NCBI GenBank assembly: GCA_002255925.1 | Contig: NKIH01000004.1 | Coordinates: 248,001-312,000, forward strand | Reading direction: 5' to 3' | Source of the DNA: Burkholderiales bacterium PBB6 | GTDB lineage: Bacteria; Pseudomonadota; Gammaproteobacteria; Burkholderiales; Burkholderiaceae_C | DNA length: 64,000 bases | Shown here: positions 1 through 8,299 of the stretch, piece by piece | Layout: the number at the start of each line of letters is the position of its first letter | Position numbering within the stretch: the first letter of the stretch is position 1 | The notes under the pieces: generated by a model | Seen by the model: only the letters and a program-made list of their open reading frames with translations | Database searches by the model: none | Told to the model about the DNA's origin: nothing | Program-made: the position numbers and the translations under genes

Positions 1-2
1 TC

Positions 3-626
3 CACCACATTGAATTCCTGCGGCTCGGTGACAAGCGCGTGCTGGTGATTCTGGTGGCGCCGGATGGCGACGTGCAGAACCGCGTCATCTTCACCAACAC
101 CGACGTCACCCAGAGCGAGCTGGTGGAGGCCTCCAACTTCCTGAACGCGAACTACGCGGGCCTGAGCATCGACGAGGTGCGCGGGCGGCTGAAGAACGAA
201 GTTGACGTGCTGCGCGTGGAAATCGCCGGCCTGATGCAGGCGGCCGTGCAGGCCGGCACCGATGCGCTGGCCGAAAACCAGGACCAGGTCATCGTCAGCG
301 GTGAGCGCAACCTGCTCGGCGTGCAGGACTTTGGCAACGACATGGGATCACTGCGCAAGCTGTTTGATCTGTTCGAGCAGAAGACCCAGCTGATGCGCCT
401 GCTGGACACCTCCAGCCGCGCCGAAGGTGTGCGCATCTTCATCGGTGGCGAAAGCCGCGTGGTGCCCTATGAAGAGCTGTCGGTGGTGTCGGCGCCCTAC
501 GAGGTGGACGGCCGCATCGTGGGCACGCTGGGCGTGATCGGCCCGACCCGCATGGCCTACGACCGCATGATCCAGATCGTCGACATCACGTCGCGGCTGG
601 TGGGCAACGCCCTGTCACAGCGCTGA
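3..626 (+). CDS. hrcA: Heat-inducible transcription repressor HrcA, C-terminal part (5' end outside window)
   Basis: The open frame enters from the left edge, so only the C-terminal 207 codons are present. HrcA is the cytoplasmic repressor of class I heat-shock genes (groESL, dnaK) and binds CIRCE operators; its folding depends on GroEL. The visible part is the dimerization/GAF-like half: a segment reading [18 protein letters not shown], the dimer region around [14 protein letters not shown], and the conserved ending [17 protein letters not shown] followed by a helix typical of HrcA C termini. The N-terminal winged helix is outside the window. Its 3' end overlaps the convergent TetR gene by 41 bp. 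Identification is by remembered family motifs and is firm. Confidence 0.95.
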   Translation, partial: HHIEFLRLGDKRVLVILVAPDGDVQNRVIFTNTDVTQSELVEASNFLNANYAGLSIDEVRGRLKNEVDVLRVEIAGLMQAAVQAGTDALAENQDQVIVSGERNLLGVQDFGNDMGSLRKLFDLFEQKTQLMRLLDTSSRAEGVRIFIGGESRVVPYEELSVVSAPYEVDGRIVGTLGVIGPTRMAYDRMIQIVDITSRLVGNALSQR

Positions 627-1272
627 TCTTTTCGGCCACTTCGGCCAGCATCTCGTCGCGCAGCAGCGCCGGGCTGCGCCACGGAAACGTCGGCAAATAC
701 AGCACCGGGTGCAAGAGGCCGAACAGCCGGCACATCAGCCATTCGCCCAAGGCGCGGCGGGCCTCAACGCTCAAGGCCCCTGCCGAGCCAGTTGTCGGCA
801 GGCAGGCGTCCAGCAGGCTGCCCAGGTGTTCCAGCACGATCTTGCCCGGCGACGCTTCCAGATAGGGCGCCAGCCCCAGGCTTTCGCGGCTGCCTTCGTG
901 GCCGGTCGTGAATACCAGCAGGTAGTGGTCGCGGTGATTGAGCCAGTAGTCGGTGAACCCGCCGAGCCAGGTGGTGAGCACCGTCGTGGGCTCGCTGGCA
1001 TTGGCGCTGGCCGCGTTGGCACTGGCGGCGGCTTCCACCAGCAGGTCGTCCCAGATGTGGCGCAGCAGGTGGTATTTGCTGGGGAAGTAGCGATACAGCG
1101 TCATCGGCGGCACGCCGGCCTCATTGGCCAGGCGGCGCATCGACAGGGCGTCGTAACCTTCCGCCGCAAAGATGGCGTTGGCCAGCTTCAGGATGGTCTG
1201 GCGAAACTCCGCCTGGTCGGCCAGGGAGCGGCGGCGGGTTCGTTTGATGGGCTCGGGGTGAGGGGCTGACAT
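586..1272 (-). CDS. TetR/AcrR-family transcriptional regulator
   Basis: About 228 residues from the chosen start. The N-terminal 50 residues after a basic RTRRRS stretch form the TetR DNA-binding domain: a helix reading [20 protein letters not shown], then the turn-helix with [14 protein letters not shown], which is the family signature. The C-terminal ligand domain is family-variable and gives no ligand. The start is uncertain: codons at 1272, 1302 and 1311 are all in frame and none has a convincing ribosome site; 1272 puts the HTH at the usual distance. It reads divergently from the histidine kinase at 1494, and a 20-bp palindrome lies between them, suggesting autoregulation. Its 3' end overlaps hrcA tail to tail. 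Confidence 0.85.
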   Translation of the reverse strand: MSAPHPEPIKRTRRRSLADQAEFRQTILKLANAIFAAEGYDALSMRRLANEAGVPPMTLYRYFPSKYHLLRHIWDDLLVEAAASANAASANASEPTTVLTTWLGGFTDYWLNHRDHYLLVFTTGHEGSRESLGLAPYLEASPGKIVLEHLGSLLDACLPTTGSAGALSVEARRALGEWLMCRLFGLLHPVLYLPTFPWRSPALLRDEMLAEVAEKISAVTGRCPPAAT

Positions 1273-1410
1273 CGAAGGAGACGCTGCGCAGATGTGACTC
1301 ATTGTGAACACGGCCCGTGCACAACAGGCGGCGTGCCCGGGTAAGCACGTGGCTCAGCGTCGCGGCCTTGCCACACCTCGCACTTTTGAAGGATGGCAAT
1401 TGAATAGTTT

Positions 1411-1430
1411 CTAGCGTGTGTGTACGCTAG
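1411..1430. promoter_or_regulatory. 20-bp palindrome between divergent tetR and kinase genes, probable TetR operator
   Basis: Perfect 7-bp arms CTAGCGT and ACGCTAG separated by six bases (GTGTGT). It lies about 140 bp upstream of the TetR start and 64 bp upstream of the kinase start. Size and symmetry fit a TetR-family dimer site. Assignment to this TetR protein is inference from position. Confidence 0.55.
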
Positions 1431-1493
1431 TGACCAACCGGCAGGTAGTCGTAACTGATTCGGCGGTGACTTCTCGACACAGAGAGGCTCCGG

Positions 1494-3032
1494 GTGCTGA
1501 TGCTGACCGAGATCCGGCAGCGCTGCGCAGAATCGCAGGAGTCGTCGTTGAGTTTTTTGAAAAGCAGCACCGCGCCGGTGCTCGCCATGGACACCGCGCT
1601 GCCTTTGATGCGCAACGCGCTCGAGCACGCCATGGCCTTGATCGACACCGTCGGGCCGTCCCAGGGCGACCCGTTTCATGTGGTTCAGCAACTGGAACTG
1701 GTGGCTGATCTGCTCAGGCAGCAAGGCAGCGCATCGATGCGCGAAGGGGCTGACCTGCTGAGCCATGCCCTGGTTGTGCCGCGGCATCAGCAAACCGAGT
1801 TGTGGCGCTATGGCCTGTTGATGACGCTGCAGCGCCTGGTGGGGCAATTGCCGGCCGACGACGTCAGCACGGAAACCGCGAAGCCCACGGTTCGCCGTCC
1901 CTCTTCGACCACCGAGACGGCCCACACAGCCGCCATCGGCATTGAGCGTGGCCTGACGCGCGCCTTCATGGCCGGCTCCGAAGGCATGCTGCTGGCCAGC
2001 CCGGACGGGCGCATTCACCACGCCAACCACACGGCCGAGCAGTTGCTGGGCTGGGCGCCGGGCGCCTTGAACGGCGTGTCGCTGTGGAGCCTGATGACGG
2101 CCGACGTGCAGGCGCGGTGGCAGCCGGCAAGCGTTGATGCTCAAGCGGCAGGCGCCGCGCATCCGCTGGTCGCCCGCAATGCGGTGATGCCGCTGAAGCG
2201 CGCCGATGGCTCTGTGCTGATGGCCTACGGCGTGGTGCAGCACCTGCCGCCCCACGGGCACGAGCCAGGCATGGTGTTCGCGAGTTTTCATGACCACACC
2301 GAGGCCATCGCCCAGCTGGAAGACCTGCGCCGTGCCGCGCTGCGGGCCGAAGCGGCGCAGCGGGCCGGGCAGGGCGCCTTGTCGCAGGTCAGCCATGAGC
2401 TGCGCACCCCGCTGCACGCGGTGCTGGCCTTCGCCAGCCTTGTCGAGAACCAGGTGACCGATGCCCGCCAGCGCGAGCACATGGCGCAGATTCTTCGGGC
2501 CGGCCGCCACATGCTGGCGCTGGCCAACGACCTGCTCGATGTGGCCCGCCTTGAAAGCGGCCACCTGCCCATCAAGCTGCAGCCCGTGAATGTGGCGCAG
2601 CAGGTGAGCCAGTGCTTCCAGATGCTGGGCCCCGTGGCCGAAGGGCACCCGCTGCTCATGTATGTGCCTGACACCGTCAACGTGGTGGCCGATGGCATCC
2701 GGCTGAAGCAGGTTCTGCTCAACCTGCTGTCGAACGCGCTGCGCCACAACCGCGCGCCCGGTCATGTCGAGGTGCATGCCTGGCAAACCGGTGGGCGCTG
2801 CCGCATTGCCGTGAGTGACACCGGCACCGGCTTGCCCGAAGGTGCCCAGGACCGACTCTTCCAGCCCTTCACCCGCCTGCACAGCAGCCACGACCAAGGC
2901 ACCGGCCTGGGCCTGCACATCAGCCGTGAGCTGGTGCAGCGCATGGGCGGCGATATCGGCGTCAACTCCGTCCCCGGCGAAGGTTGCTGTTTCTGGGTCG
3001 ACCTGCCCATGCCCACCCCCCTGCATGCCTGA
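1494..3032 (+). CDS. Soluble PAS-containing sensor histidine kinase
   Basis: 512 residues with a GTG start preceded by a GAGAGG ribosome site seven bases upstream. No membrane segment is visible, so it is probably cytoplasmic. Roughly residues 1-130 are helical and unassigned. Residues about 150-270 resemble a PAS domain (GMLLASPDGRIHHAN, LLGWAPG). A HisKA dimerization domain follows with the H-box SHELRTPLHAVLAF, then a HATPase domain with N-box NLLSNALRHN, G1 DTGTGLP and G2 GTGLGLHIS. All catalytic motifs are intact. No response regulator gene adjoins it; the downstream gene is a tRNA. The signal is unknown. Confidence 0.9.
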   Translation: MLMLTEIRQRCAESQESSLSFLKSSTAPVLAMDTALPLMRNALEHAMALIDTVGPSQGDPFHVVQQLELVADLLRQQGSASMREGADLLSHALVVPRHQQTELWRYGLLMTLQRLVGQLPADDVSTETAKPTVRRPSSTTETAHTAAIGIERGLTRAFMAGSEGMLLASPDGRIHHANHTAEQLLGWAPGALNGVSLWSLMTADVQARWQPASVDAQAAGAAHPLVARNAVMPLKRADGSVLMAYGVVQHLPPHGHEPGMVFASFHDHTEAIAQLEDLRRAALRAEAAQRAGQGALSQVSHELRTPLHAVLAFASLVENQVTDARQREHMAQILRAGRHMLALANDLLDVARLESGHLPIKLQPVNVAQQVSQCFQMLGPVAEGHPLLMYVPDTVNVVADGIRLKQVLLNLLSNALRHNRAPGHVEVHAWQTGGRCRIAVSDTGTGLPEGAQDRLFQPFTRLHSSHDQGTGLGLHISRELVQRMGGDIGVNSVPGEGCCFWVDLPMPTPLHA

Positions 3033-3053
3033 TAATGCGCGGCTGTTCACGGA

Positions 3054-3130
3054 GGGCCGTTAGCTCAGTTGGTTAGAGCAGAGGACTCATAATCCTTTGG
3101 TCGTTGGTTCAAGTCCAACACGGCCTACCA
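3054..3130 (+). tRNA. tRNA with CAU anticodon (elongator Met or Ile2), island attachment site
   Basis: The cloverleaf folds by eye: acceptor GGGCCGT with ACGGCCT (one G-U pair), D arm GCTC/GAGC, anticodon stem GAGGA/TCCTT with loop CTCATAA, T arm GTTGG/CCAAC with loop TTCAAGT, and an encoded CCA end. The anticodon is CAU. The TTTGGTCG variable region and ACTCATAAT loop resemble tRNA-Ile2, whose CAU is changed to lysidine-AU, more than E. coli elongator Met, but charging identity cannot be settled by reading. Its last 50 bases are duplicated at 32506-32555. Confidence 0.95.
3081..3130 (+). repeat. Left attachment repeat (50 bp, 3' part of the tRNA)
   Basis: Begins GAGGACTCATAATCC at the 5' side of the anticodon stem and ends with the encoded CCA. 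Identical over 50 bases to 32506-32555; the flanking bases differ at both ends. Confidence 0.95.
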
Positions 3131-3182
3131 TAGGTAGTTAGATCGCATCTTTAGGCTTTCATCAGCCGGTAAAAATCACTGA

Positions 3183-3203
3183 TGTAGCCACCATGTAGCC
3201 AAA
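3183..3203. promoter_or_regulatory. Double TGTAGCCA motif near left end, probable integrase arm site
   Basis: TGTAGCCA occurs at 3183-3190 and again at 3194-3201, 11 bp apart (one helical turn), followed by AA. The same arrangement in the same orientation is found at 32362-32382. Tyrosine integrases bind short repeated arm sites beside the core; that role here is inference. Confidence 0.55.
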
Positions 3204-3249
3204 GCTTGTGGCAATGGCGTTGACTTGCAGCCGGATTTTGCGCATCGCC

Positions 3250-4191
3250 ATGTCGCCACCAACACCAAGTAGCCCCCAGCACTCCGGCGGTGATCCGCGA
3301 GATGATCAGTCCGGCTCTTGCATAGCAGTGGCGGCCGGCCCTCCTCTTGTGCTTAGCGTTCGCCAAGAGGATGAGCCGTACCCTGTGTCTTGGGTGCCGG
3401 CTCAGACAGCCAGTGCCGTGCTGGCTGCACGTCTGAAGGATCCATCCTTCATTGAAGGCTCTGACGAGACGGCTATCGTCGCTCTTTCAAAGGCCGATGC
3501 GGATGCCCAAATGGTCCAACTCTCTAGAAGCGACTGGGCGGTGCTGGCACAAGCTTGGAGGGCACTGCCCCCACTACGCCTCCCGATCCGAGAGGCGGAT
3601 TTTGAACCGTACTTGAGCGCTTTCGAGGCCTATCAGCAGCCTCTTCCCTTTGTGCTGGACCCCTGGTTTGGCCGCATGGCAACGGAGCTCTTCTTGATGC
3701 TGGAGCAAGTGTCCCGCGCACATGAGCTCGAACTTCACGAGTGGATTGCCTCTGGGCGTGCCCGCATCATCGACCAACAGACTCGATTGCCCACAGAGGT
3801 CACTTCCCTGCAAGCTGCGTTGCCGCTCGATGATCTGCGCAACTTCTGCAGTGCGCTGGGTGTTCAGATCGTGGTTAGCGAACCCGGCGACACGACGCGA
3901 GCTGCTGACGAACTCCAACAAGGAGTCGACGCACGACGGCGGCTGATAGATCGTTTCCGAAAGCTCGGTGGAAGGCTTGCATCTGAGGGCGGTGACCCCG
4001 GTAGGCGAGGTGCTCTTGCAGAGTTATCCAGGTTGACGGGAGTAAGCCGCCAAGCCTTGACTGAACGGCTTGCGCGAGCGATCAAAGAGCAAGCGGATGG
4101 CCAAGAATCGAACAGATTGAACACGTCGGACGTGGCGACGCATCCGGCTAGCTTGTTGGCAGTGTGGGCACCTCGAAGGTCCCGACCTTGA
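3250..4191 (+). CDS. Hypothetical protein with possible C-terminal helix-turn-helix
   Basis: About 313 residues; not recognised. The first 40 residues are low in predicted order and the start is uncertain (3208 is another ATG; neither has a ribosome site). The central region is helical and acidic, with segments such as DWAVLAQAWRALPPLRLP and LDPWFGRMATELFLMLEQ. The final part has a helix-turn-helix look (ALAELSRLTGVSRQALTERL), so DNA binding is possible. It is the first gene inside the left attachment repeat, where island regulators or replication-like genes often sit. Function unknown. Confidence 0.55.
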   Translation: MSPPTPSSPQHSGGDPRDDQSGSCIAVAAGPPLVLSVRQEDEPYPVSWVPAQTASAVLAARLKDPSFIEGSDETAIVALSKADADAQMVQLSRSDWAVLAQAWRALPPLRLPIREADFEPYLSAFEAYQQPLPFVLDPWFGRMATELFLMLEQVSRAHELELHEWIASGRARIIDQQTRLPTEVTSLQAALPLDDLRNFCSALGVQIVVSEPGDTTRAADELQQGVDARRRLIDRFRKLGGRLASEGGDPGRRGALAELSRLTGVSRQALTERLARAIKEQADGQESNRLNTSDVATHPASLLAVWAPRRSRP

Positions 4192-4569
4192 AGCATTGGG
4201 GCGAACTTTATACCGTGGGCGCCTTGTTGAAATCTGTGCCGGCGCCGCCTCAACATTCTGGGCTGAATTCGCTTGAAAATGATGTCTGAATGACGGGGTG
4301 TTGCGGCCTGGAGGGAGAGTGATAAACGAGCGCTGCTGTAGGTCACACTCCTCCCTCTTGAGTCACGATTTAGTCCTGAATCGACCAAGGGCGATTAAAG
4401 CTGGCTGGATCGGCATATTTTGCTGCTCTAGTTATATTTCGAAAATTGGAGCAGAATTTAAATCAGGAAAGACTGTGGCCAATTCAGGTGCTGGTGTAAA
4501 CCATAGGGCGTGCCGGGTGGTGTGCGATTTCAATATTACAAGTAGGGATCTCTGCCATAAGAGTGGGCT
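4192..4569. other. Non-coding interval, 378 bp
   Basis: No credible gene on either strand: the open frames lack ribosome sites and recognisable protein character. Base composition shifts from GC-rich to distinctly AT-rich from about 4400 onward, marking a junction between pieces of different origin. It lies tail to tail between the hypothetical gene and the YD-repeat-like gene. Confidence 0.5.
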
Positions 4570-5490
4570 TCATTTTCCCCAATATTTGATAGCTCGTTTT
4601 GTTGCCGGCCAAATGTAAGAATTTGCCCAAGGGTCCATTTTCTTCTCATTGCAAGCAGGGATTCGTTCGGTCCAGTTTCCTGCTTTGTCAACCTTGTATT
4701 CATACTGGCAACTGATGTACTCGTTCTCGCGTGCTAGTACTTTATAGTCTCCACTGTCAAATGTGTCAGCTGCAACGATTTTGCCGCCACCGTATGTATT
4801 CACAATAAGACTATTTTTGCTATCGGTGCTAGTGTTGATCACGTAATCAAAGGCGCCCCAGTGTTGGACCGCCAATAGGCCCCCGCGGGAGACCTCCATG
4901 GCAGTGAGGAACGGATTGCGCCGAAACCAAGATGCCCGAACGGTGCCGTTCTCCGTTAAGGCGAGAACAGCATAAATATTTAGATCAGAATAAACTATTG
5001 CCGTCGGATCGCCGACTTCTCTGCTTCTGTAGTCAATACGCAAATTTATATCCGGGCCCTCAGAATACCTCATCGTAATCTTGACGGGATACTCACGACT
5101 TTCGTAGGAAATCGTGGTGTTGGTTTGACGACCGGACTCATCGCGGTTCAGGATGCCGACTAGTTGCCCGTCGTCGTATGTGTATATTTCAGATTCTCGA
5201 GACTCATAGTTGTCATATCTAATGATGTTCCCAATTCGATCGAAAGTGTATTTTCTTTTCGGAGTATTGGGGTCTCCATTGTGTTCAGTTATTTGTTGTA
5301 CAGAGTTTTGTAAAACACCTGTGGCGCATCCTTTGGTTGGCAGACCCAGTGCGCCGAGCAAGGTTACACCACCGATTGCTCCTGAATGCGAGGCTACGCA
5401 TAATTGAGAATGCGCGTGCTGAGCGTTTGCAACGGTGGAGGATAGGAAAATTGCCGCTGCTACTAGCGCATCCCTAAAACCGCAATTCAT
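4570..5490 (-). CDS. Secreted protein with RHS/YD-repeat-like segments
   Basis: 306 residues from an ATG with a GGGAG ribosome site five bases upstream. The N terminus is a signal peptide (basic start, hydrophobic LVAAAIFLSSTV, cleavage near ANAQ). The mature part has tandem beta-type segments of YD flavour, for example YTFDRIGNIIRYDNYES, EIYTYDDGQLVGILNRDESG and SREYPVKITMRYSEG. Only a few such units are present, far fewer than in full RHS toxins, and no toxin domain or immunity neighbour is seen. The gene is much more AT-rich than the rest of the window and stands alone. A small envelope or extracellular beta protein is likely; partner unknown. Confidence 0.6.
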   Translation of the reverse strand: MNCGFRDALVAAAIFLSSTVANAQHAHSQLCVASHSGAIGGVTLLGALGLPTKGCATGVLQNSVQQITEHNGDPNTPKRKYTFDRIGNIIRYDNYESRESEIYTYDDGQLVGILNRDESGRQTNTTISYESREYPVKITMRYSEGPDINLRIDYRSREVGDPTAIVYSDLNIYAVLALTENGTVRASWFRRNPFLTAMEVSRGGLLAVQHWGAFDYVINTSTDSKNSLIVNTYGGGKIVAADTFDSGDYKVLARENEYISCQYEYKVDKAGNWTERIPACNEKKMDPWANSYIWPATKRAIKYWGK

Positions 5491-5936
5491 AATTCTCCCT
5501 AGTATATCATCCCGTGGTTCGCAAAATATTCTAGTCGGCACGGGTTGGGAATCTAAAAATGTACTGGTAGCCGGATGTTCGTTGTAGCGGATTTACCCGC
5601 CCCGGGGCTTCGTCTGTCGCACTGAGCACAAATACAGTGGCAGCGCAGTCGCGTTTCTTCAGGCGCCTGACGTGTCAGCCAAATTTGTTTAAAGCGCTAG
5701 CGCCGCCCTTGCCATGGCGTTGTGTCTTCCCGCAGTGCCATGCCTGGTGGAGTTTGAGTCGCGACAAGGCTTAGTCTTTCGACGTTGTGCATCTGAGACC
5801 ACGGCCGTGGATGGGGCCTGAGAGGCTGAATCGTTTAGGCGCTTCATTCAGTCGGAAATTCAAGACTGACAGGACACCGACGATCGGAGAGAGTTCGGTC
5901 ACACCCGCTTGTGGGTGCAACTGTTAGGAAATCTCC
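5491..5936. other. Gene-free interval with several small inverted repeats, leader of the mini-protein gene
   Basis: About 446 bp. No protein gene is supported. It contains a 12-bp palindrome CCACGGCCGTGG near 5800, the hairpin TCAGTC/GACTGA near 5850-5872, and a hairpin CACCC/GGGTG ending about eight bases before the ribosome site of the 40-residue ORF. The density of small stems on the strand of that ORF suggests a structured leader RNA, but no known RNA family is recognised. Confidence 0.35.
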
Positions 5937-6059
5937 ATGACTGCTACGTCTTTCATCCCCTTCGCTGTCACGAACAAACCGAGCAACCCGAGCAACCCGA
6001 ACTACCCGAGCAAGACTGGCAACCAGTCCGGTGGCGGACGCGGTAATCAGAAAAAGTAA
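5937..6059 (+). CDS. 40-residue Pro/Asn/Gly-rich mini-protein
   Basis: The ATG is preceded by TTAGGAAATCTCC, giving an AGGAA ribosome site at good distance. The peptide starts MTATSFIPFAVTNK, then has a PSNPSNPNYPSK repeat-like stretch, a glycine-rich SGGGRGN and a basic KK end. It has no membrane segment or signal peptide. The stop codon is embedded in a 9-bp stem that probably ends transcription. The gene reads toward the 386-residue unknown gene on the other strand. The well-formed ribosome site, compact reading frame and terminator support a real gene; family and function are unknown to me. Confidence 0.6.
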   Translation: MTATSFIPFAVTNKPSNPSNPNYPSKTGNQSGGGRGNQKK

Positions 6060-6087
6060 GGGCACAACTCAACGTCACTGTGCCCTT
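6058..6087. terminator. Bidirectional hairpin terminator between two convergent genes
   Basis: Perfect 9-bp arms AAGGGCACA (6058-6066) and TGTGCCCTT (6079-6087) with a 12-base loop. It covers the stop codon of the mini-protein and the end of the leftward 386-residue gene. There is no long T run, so strength is uncertain. Confidence 0.6.
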
Positions 6088-7235
6088 GAGGGCAGCATCG
6101 GCAGTTCGACGAGCGGTAGAGGATTTGCCACCCAGTGATGATGCCAACGGTCAACACTCGGACCCAGCCAGGCTGCCAAGCTATCGGCCTCACCGACGAA
6201 TGGCTTCAACTGAGCCCAGTGTTGACCAAAGGTCTGGCGCAATGCATGAATCCTGCGCGCCGCCCAACCAAGCGTGCCACGCCGCAGTGGTCCGGGGAGA
6301 CCGCGAAACTCCGGGTCCGACGGCGACCGTAACGCCTCGGACATGTTGCACCACAGCTTTTTGGAAGGAAACTGCCTGCCCGAGCTCCACGCCATCAGCG
6401 TCGACCGATCTGGCCCTTTGCAGCCAGAAGACTGCACGATTTCTACAAGCGACTCCACAGTCGGCAATTTGAGCGCTTCGCGGACAGCCTGAAGAAGCAC
6501 ACCCCCGGGGTTACAAAACCCTCTCTCACTGTCCAGTTCAAGCATCGCATGGATATGTGGCTTTGCATCATCCTGTAAAGCCTGCACCAAGCCTAGCTGC
6601 GACACCAATCCCTGAACAAACGCGGTAGCTCTGGCGAGATCAAGAGCGGCCGCGGTACCAGAGTTTTCTATATGCTCCAAAGCCGCCTCACTCCAGTAAG
6701 GCAGCAGGAGAGGATCTGTCCGAATTCCCGTGGCAAGATCCCTAAGGGCGCTGACCTCATTGCCACCGGCTAATCTAGCGCCGAAGTCCAGAGACTCAAG
6801 CAAGATTTGGCCTCTTTGCTGCAGTAATGCCCAATGGTCATAAAGTAGGCGTTCGGTCTCCCCTACCCAACTAGGCTGCGCCAGCCGAATCAGATCCCAA
6901 GAGAGAATTGGCTGCTCGAACCTGGCTTCACAGCCCAAATCCAAAAGTGGCTCAAGCCAAGCTACGAACTTGGCATTCAAGCTATCCGGATATTCGTGCA
7001 CCAATCGCCTCAGCAAATTTGTCTGAGTTTTCCATTGCCTAGACGTTATATCACCGGACGTTGAGGCGAGCATCCGTTCCATCGCGCGTTGGCCAGCAGG
7101 CCCAAGCACGCGTCCAACATCTCCAACCGTCGAGCCGCAGTCCAGACGCCTCAGGCTAACAAAGTCCGGGACGAACAGGCAAACAAGGTCCAACTTCTTA
7201 GGTTTCCCACGCCACGCTCGGTTTTTTTTGCTCAT
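6075..7235 (-). CDS. Hypothetical protein, 386 residues
   Basis: Not recognised. Chosen ATG at 7235 begins MSKKNRAWRGKPKKLDL, a strongly basic N terminus suggesting nucleic-acid contact; a TTG six bases earlier is also in frame. The body is alpha-helical with many Leu and Trp, including WAARRIHALRQTFGQHWAQL near the end, and a central GCKGPDRSTLMAWSSGRQFP that could be a helix-turn-helix-like segment. No metal site, P-loop or nuclease motif is visible. It converges on the 40-residue mini-protein and shares its terminator. Its location among island cargo makes an accessory role likely. Confidence 0.6.
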   Translation of the reverse strand: MSKKNRAWRGKPKKLDLVCLFVPDFVSLRRLDCGSTVGDVGRVLGPAGQRAMERMLASTSGDITSRQWKTQTNLLRRLVHEYPDSLNAKFVAWLEPLLDLGCEARFEQPILSWDLIRLAQPSWVGETERLLYDHWALLQQRGQILLESLDFGARLAGGNEVSALRDLATGIRTDPLLLPYWSEAALEHIENSGTAAALDLARATAFVQGLVSQLGLVQALQDDAKPHIHAMLELDSERGFCNPGGVLLQAVREALKLPTVESLVEIVQSSGCKGPDRSTLMAWSSGRQFPSKKLWCNMSEALRSPSDPEFRGLPGPLRRGTLGWAARRIHALRQTFGQHWAQLKPFVGEADSLAAWLGPSVDRWHHHWVANPLPLVELPMLPSRAQ

Positions 7236-7833
7236 GTCCAAAAATACATTAATCCCAAATGCGTGGGCCTAGTCTTCAGGCTGCATGGGAAAGCTTTGAT
7301 AGTACGCATTTTCTACCAGACTCGCGCAAGATACCTGCGCAATTACGTCATAGGGCGAAACTGACCTGACCGCTTCAGCTGTGCCGACGATCCTGCTGGG
7401 GAGATGGCTTCAGCCGGGATGCGTGTCTTGCGCATCAGTTCGCTCGTGTCGGCTGGCTGAGCTTAGCTGGAGTTCGCGATTTTGGCTCCAAGTCATGGGC
7501 TGTTTCCCTCGATCCAGATCTGAGTGGCTCTGTTTTGAACCGCGGCTTGCGACCGGAAACCCAGTTTCGACACAGCGCTGGTATCCGGTTCACTACCTAA
7601 CCGTGATCCCCGAACGTGACCAGCGGTACCAGCCGGGGTTGCCACTTCCCTGCCCAATCCCTGCCATTTCGTCAAAGCGTAGCTCCCATGTTCCGGGGTG
7701 CAGCTTGACGTCTTGAGGTCGAATCGCACCCTGCCATTTGACGGCAGGGTGCCCTGCCGAACGATCGTCTCGCCATGTTCAATAGAAAGGCGCGGTTCGC
7801 AATTCAACGCGACGCGTCCATGGAGAGTGTGGC
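7236..7833. other. Gene-free interval, about 600 bp
   Basis: No supported gene. The first 120 bases are AT-rich and probably hold the promoter of the leftward 386-residue gene. Open frames at 7381-7716 (+) and 7493-7891 (-) have no ribosome sites and no recognisable protein features. A decayed gene is possible but not shown. Confidence 0.4.
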
Positions 7834-8037
7834 GTGCGAGTTGATGAACTGTTCGAGGGAAGAGTTGGTCTCCCGACTTCGGAAATGGCAATCCTCCTCA
7901 ACCGGAAGCCCCAGACGCTGCGTCGTTGGGCAGCCTATGAGAACGGTCCATTAAAGCCGCGGCTTGTTAACGGACGTCTGTTCTGGCCTCTGGATGATGC
8001 CATTCGACTGCTGGAAGGCCCTCGAAGTCAGCGCTGA
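7834..8037 (+). CDS. Small HTH protein of AlpA/MerR-like type, possible excisionase or regulator
   Basis: 67 residues with a GTG start. The pattern LPTSEMAILLNRKPQTLRRWAAYENG then LKPRLVNGRLFWPLDDAIRLLEG is that of single-domain winged-helix proteins (excisionase/AlpA group): a helix-turn-helix ending in LRRW followed by a beta wing with basic residues. Such proteins in integrated elements control excision or element gene expression. It precedes the KfrA-like gene by about 260 bp. No strong ribosome site is visible, so the exact start is uncertain. Confidence 0.65.
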   Translation: MRVDELFEGRVGLPTSEMAILLNRKPQTLRRWAAYENGPLKPRLVNGRLFWPLDDAIRLLEGPRSQR

Positions 8038-8218
8038 GTGAATTGCGTCAGTTGCAGCAGCCTTCTGCCGCATCGGAGCGGTGACCGCATTTTCACTTCC
8101 GAATCCGCTGACATTGAGCGCGTTTGGTACGACGCAGCCGGATCTTTGGCAACCGTGTTGCCGTCCCCATCTCAGCGAAGGGGAAAAGACCGATTCGGCG
8201 CGTCTGATCGGAATTCAT

Positions 8219-8246
8219 GAATTTCTATGAAGAAAAGTAGAAATTC
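8219..8246. promoter_or_regulatory. Inverted repeat upstream of kfrA-like gene, candidate operator
   Basis: Perfect 9-bp arms GAATTTCTA and TAGAAATTC with a 10-base spacer, about 54 bp upstream of the KfrA-like start. KfrA proteins of plasmids repress their own promoter through repeated or palindromic sites, so an autoregulatory operator is the natural reading. The rest of 8038-8299 holds no supported gene. Confidence 0.5.
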
Positions 8247-8299
8247 AAATTTATTAGCCAGCCTGTCCCGAGTGGACATGGGCGACATCCTGGAATTTG

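Noticed and set aside
1299-3050. 583-residue open frame on the minus strand opposite the histidine kinase
   Set aside because: It is the antisense shadow of a real kinase gene with intact motifs; GC-rich codon bias leaves the opposite frame open.
4298-4618. 106-residue plus-strand frame
   Set aside because: Runs into the YD-like gene on the other strand, no ribosome site, irregular composition.
7493-7891. 132-residue minus-strand frame
   Set aside because: No ribosome site, no recognisable domain, and it overlaps the HTH gene start region; at most a remnant.
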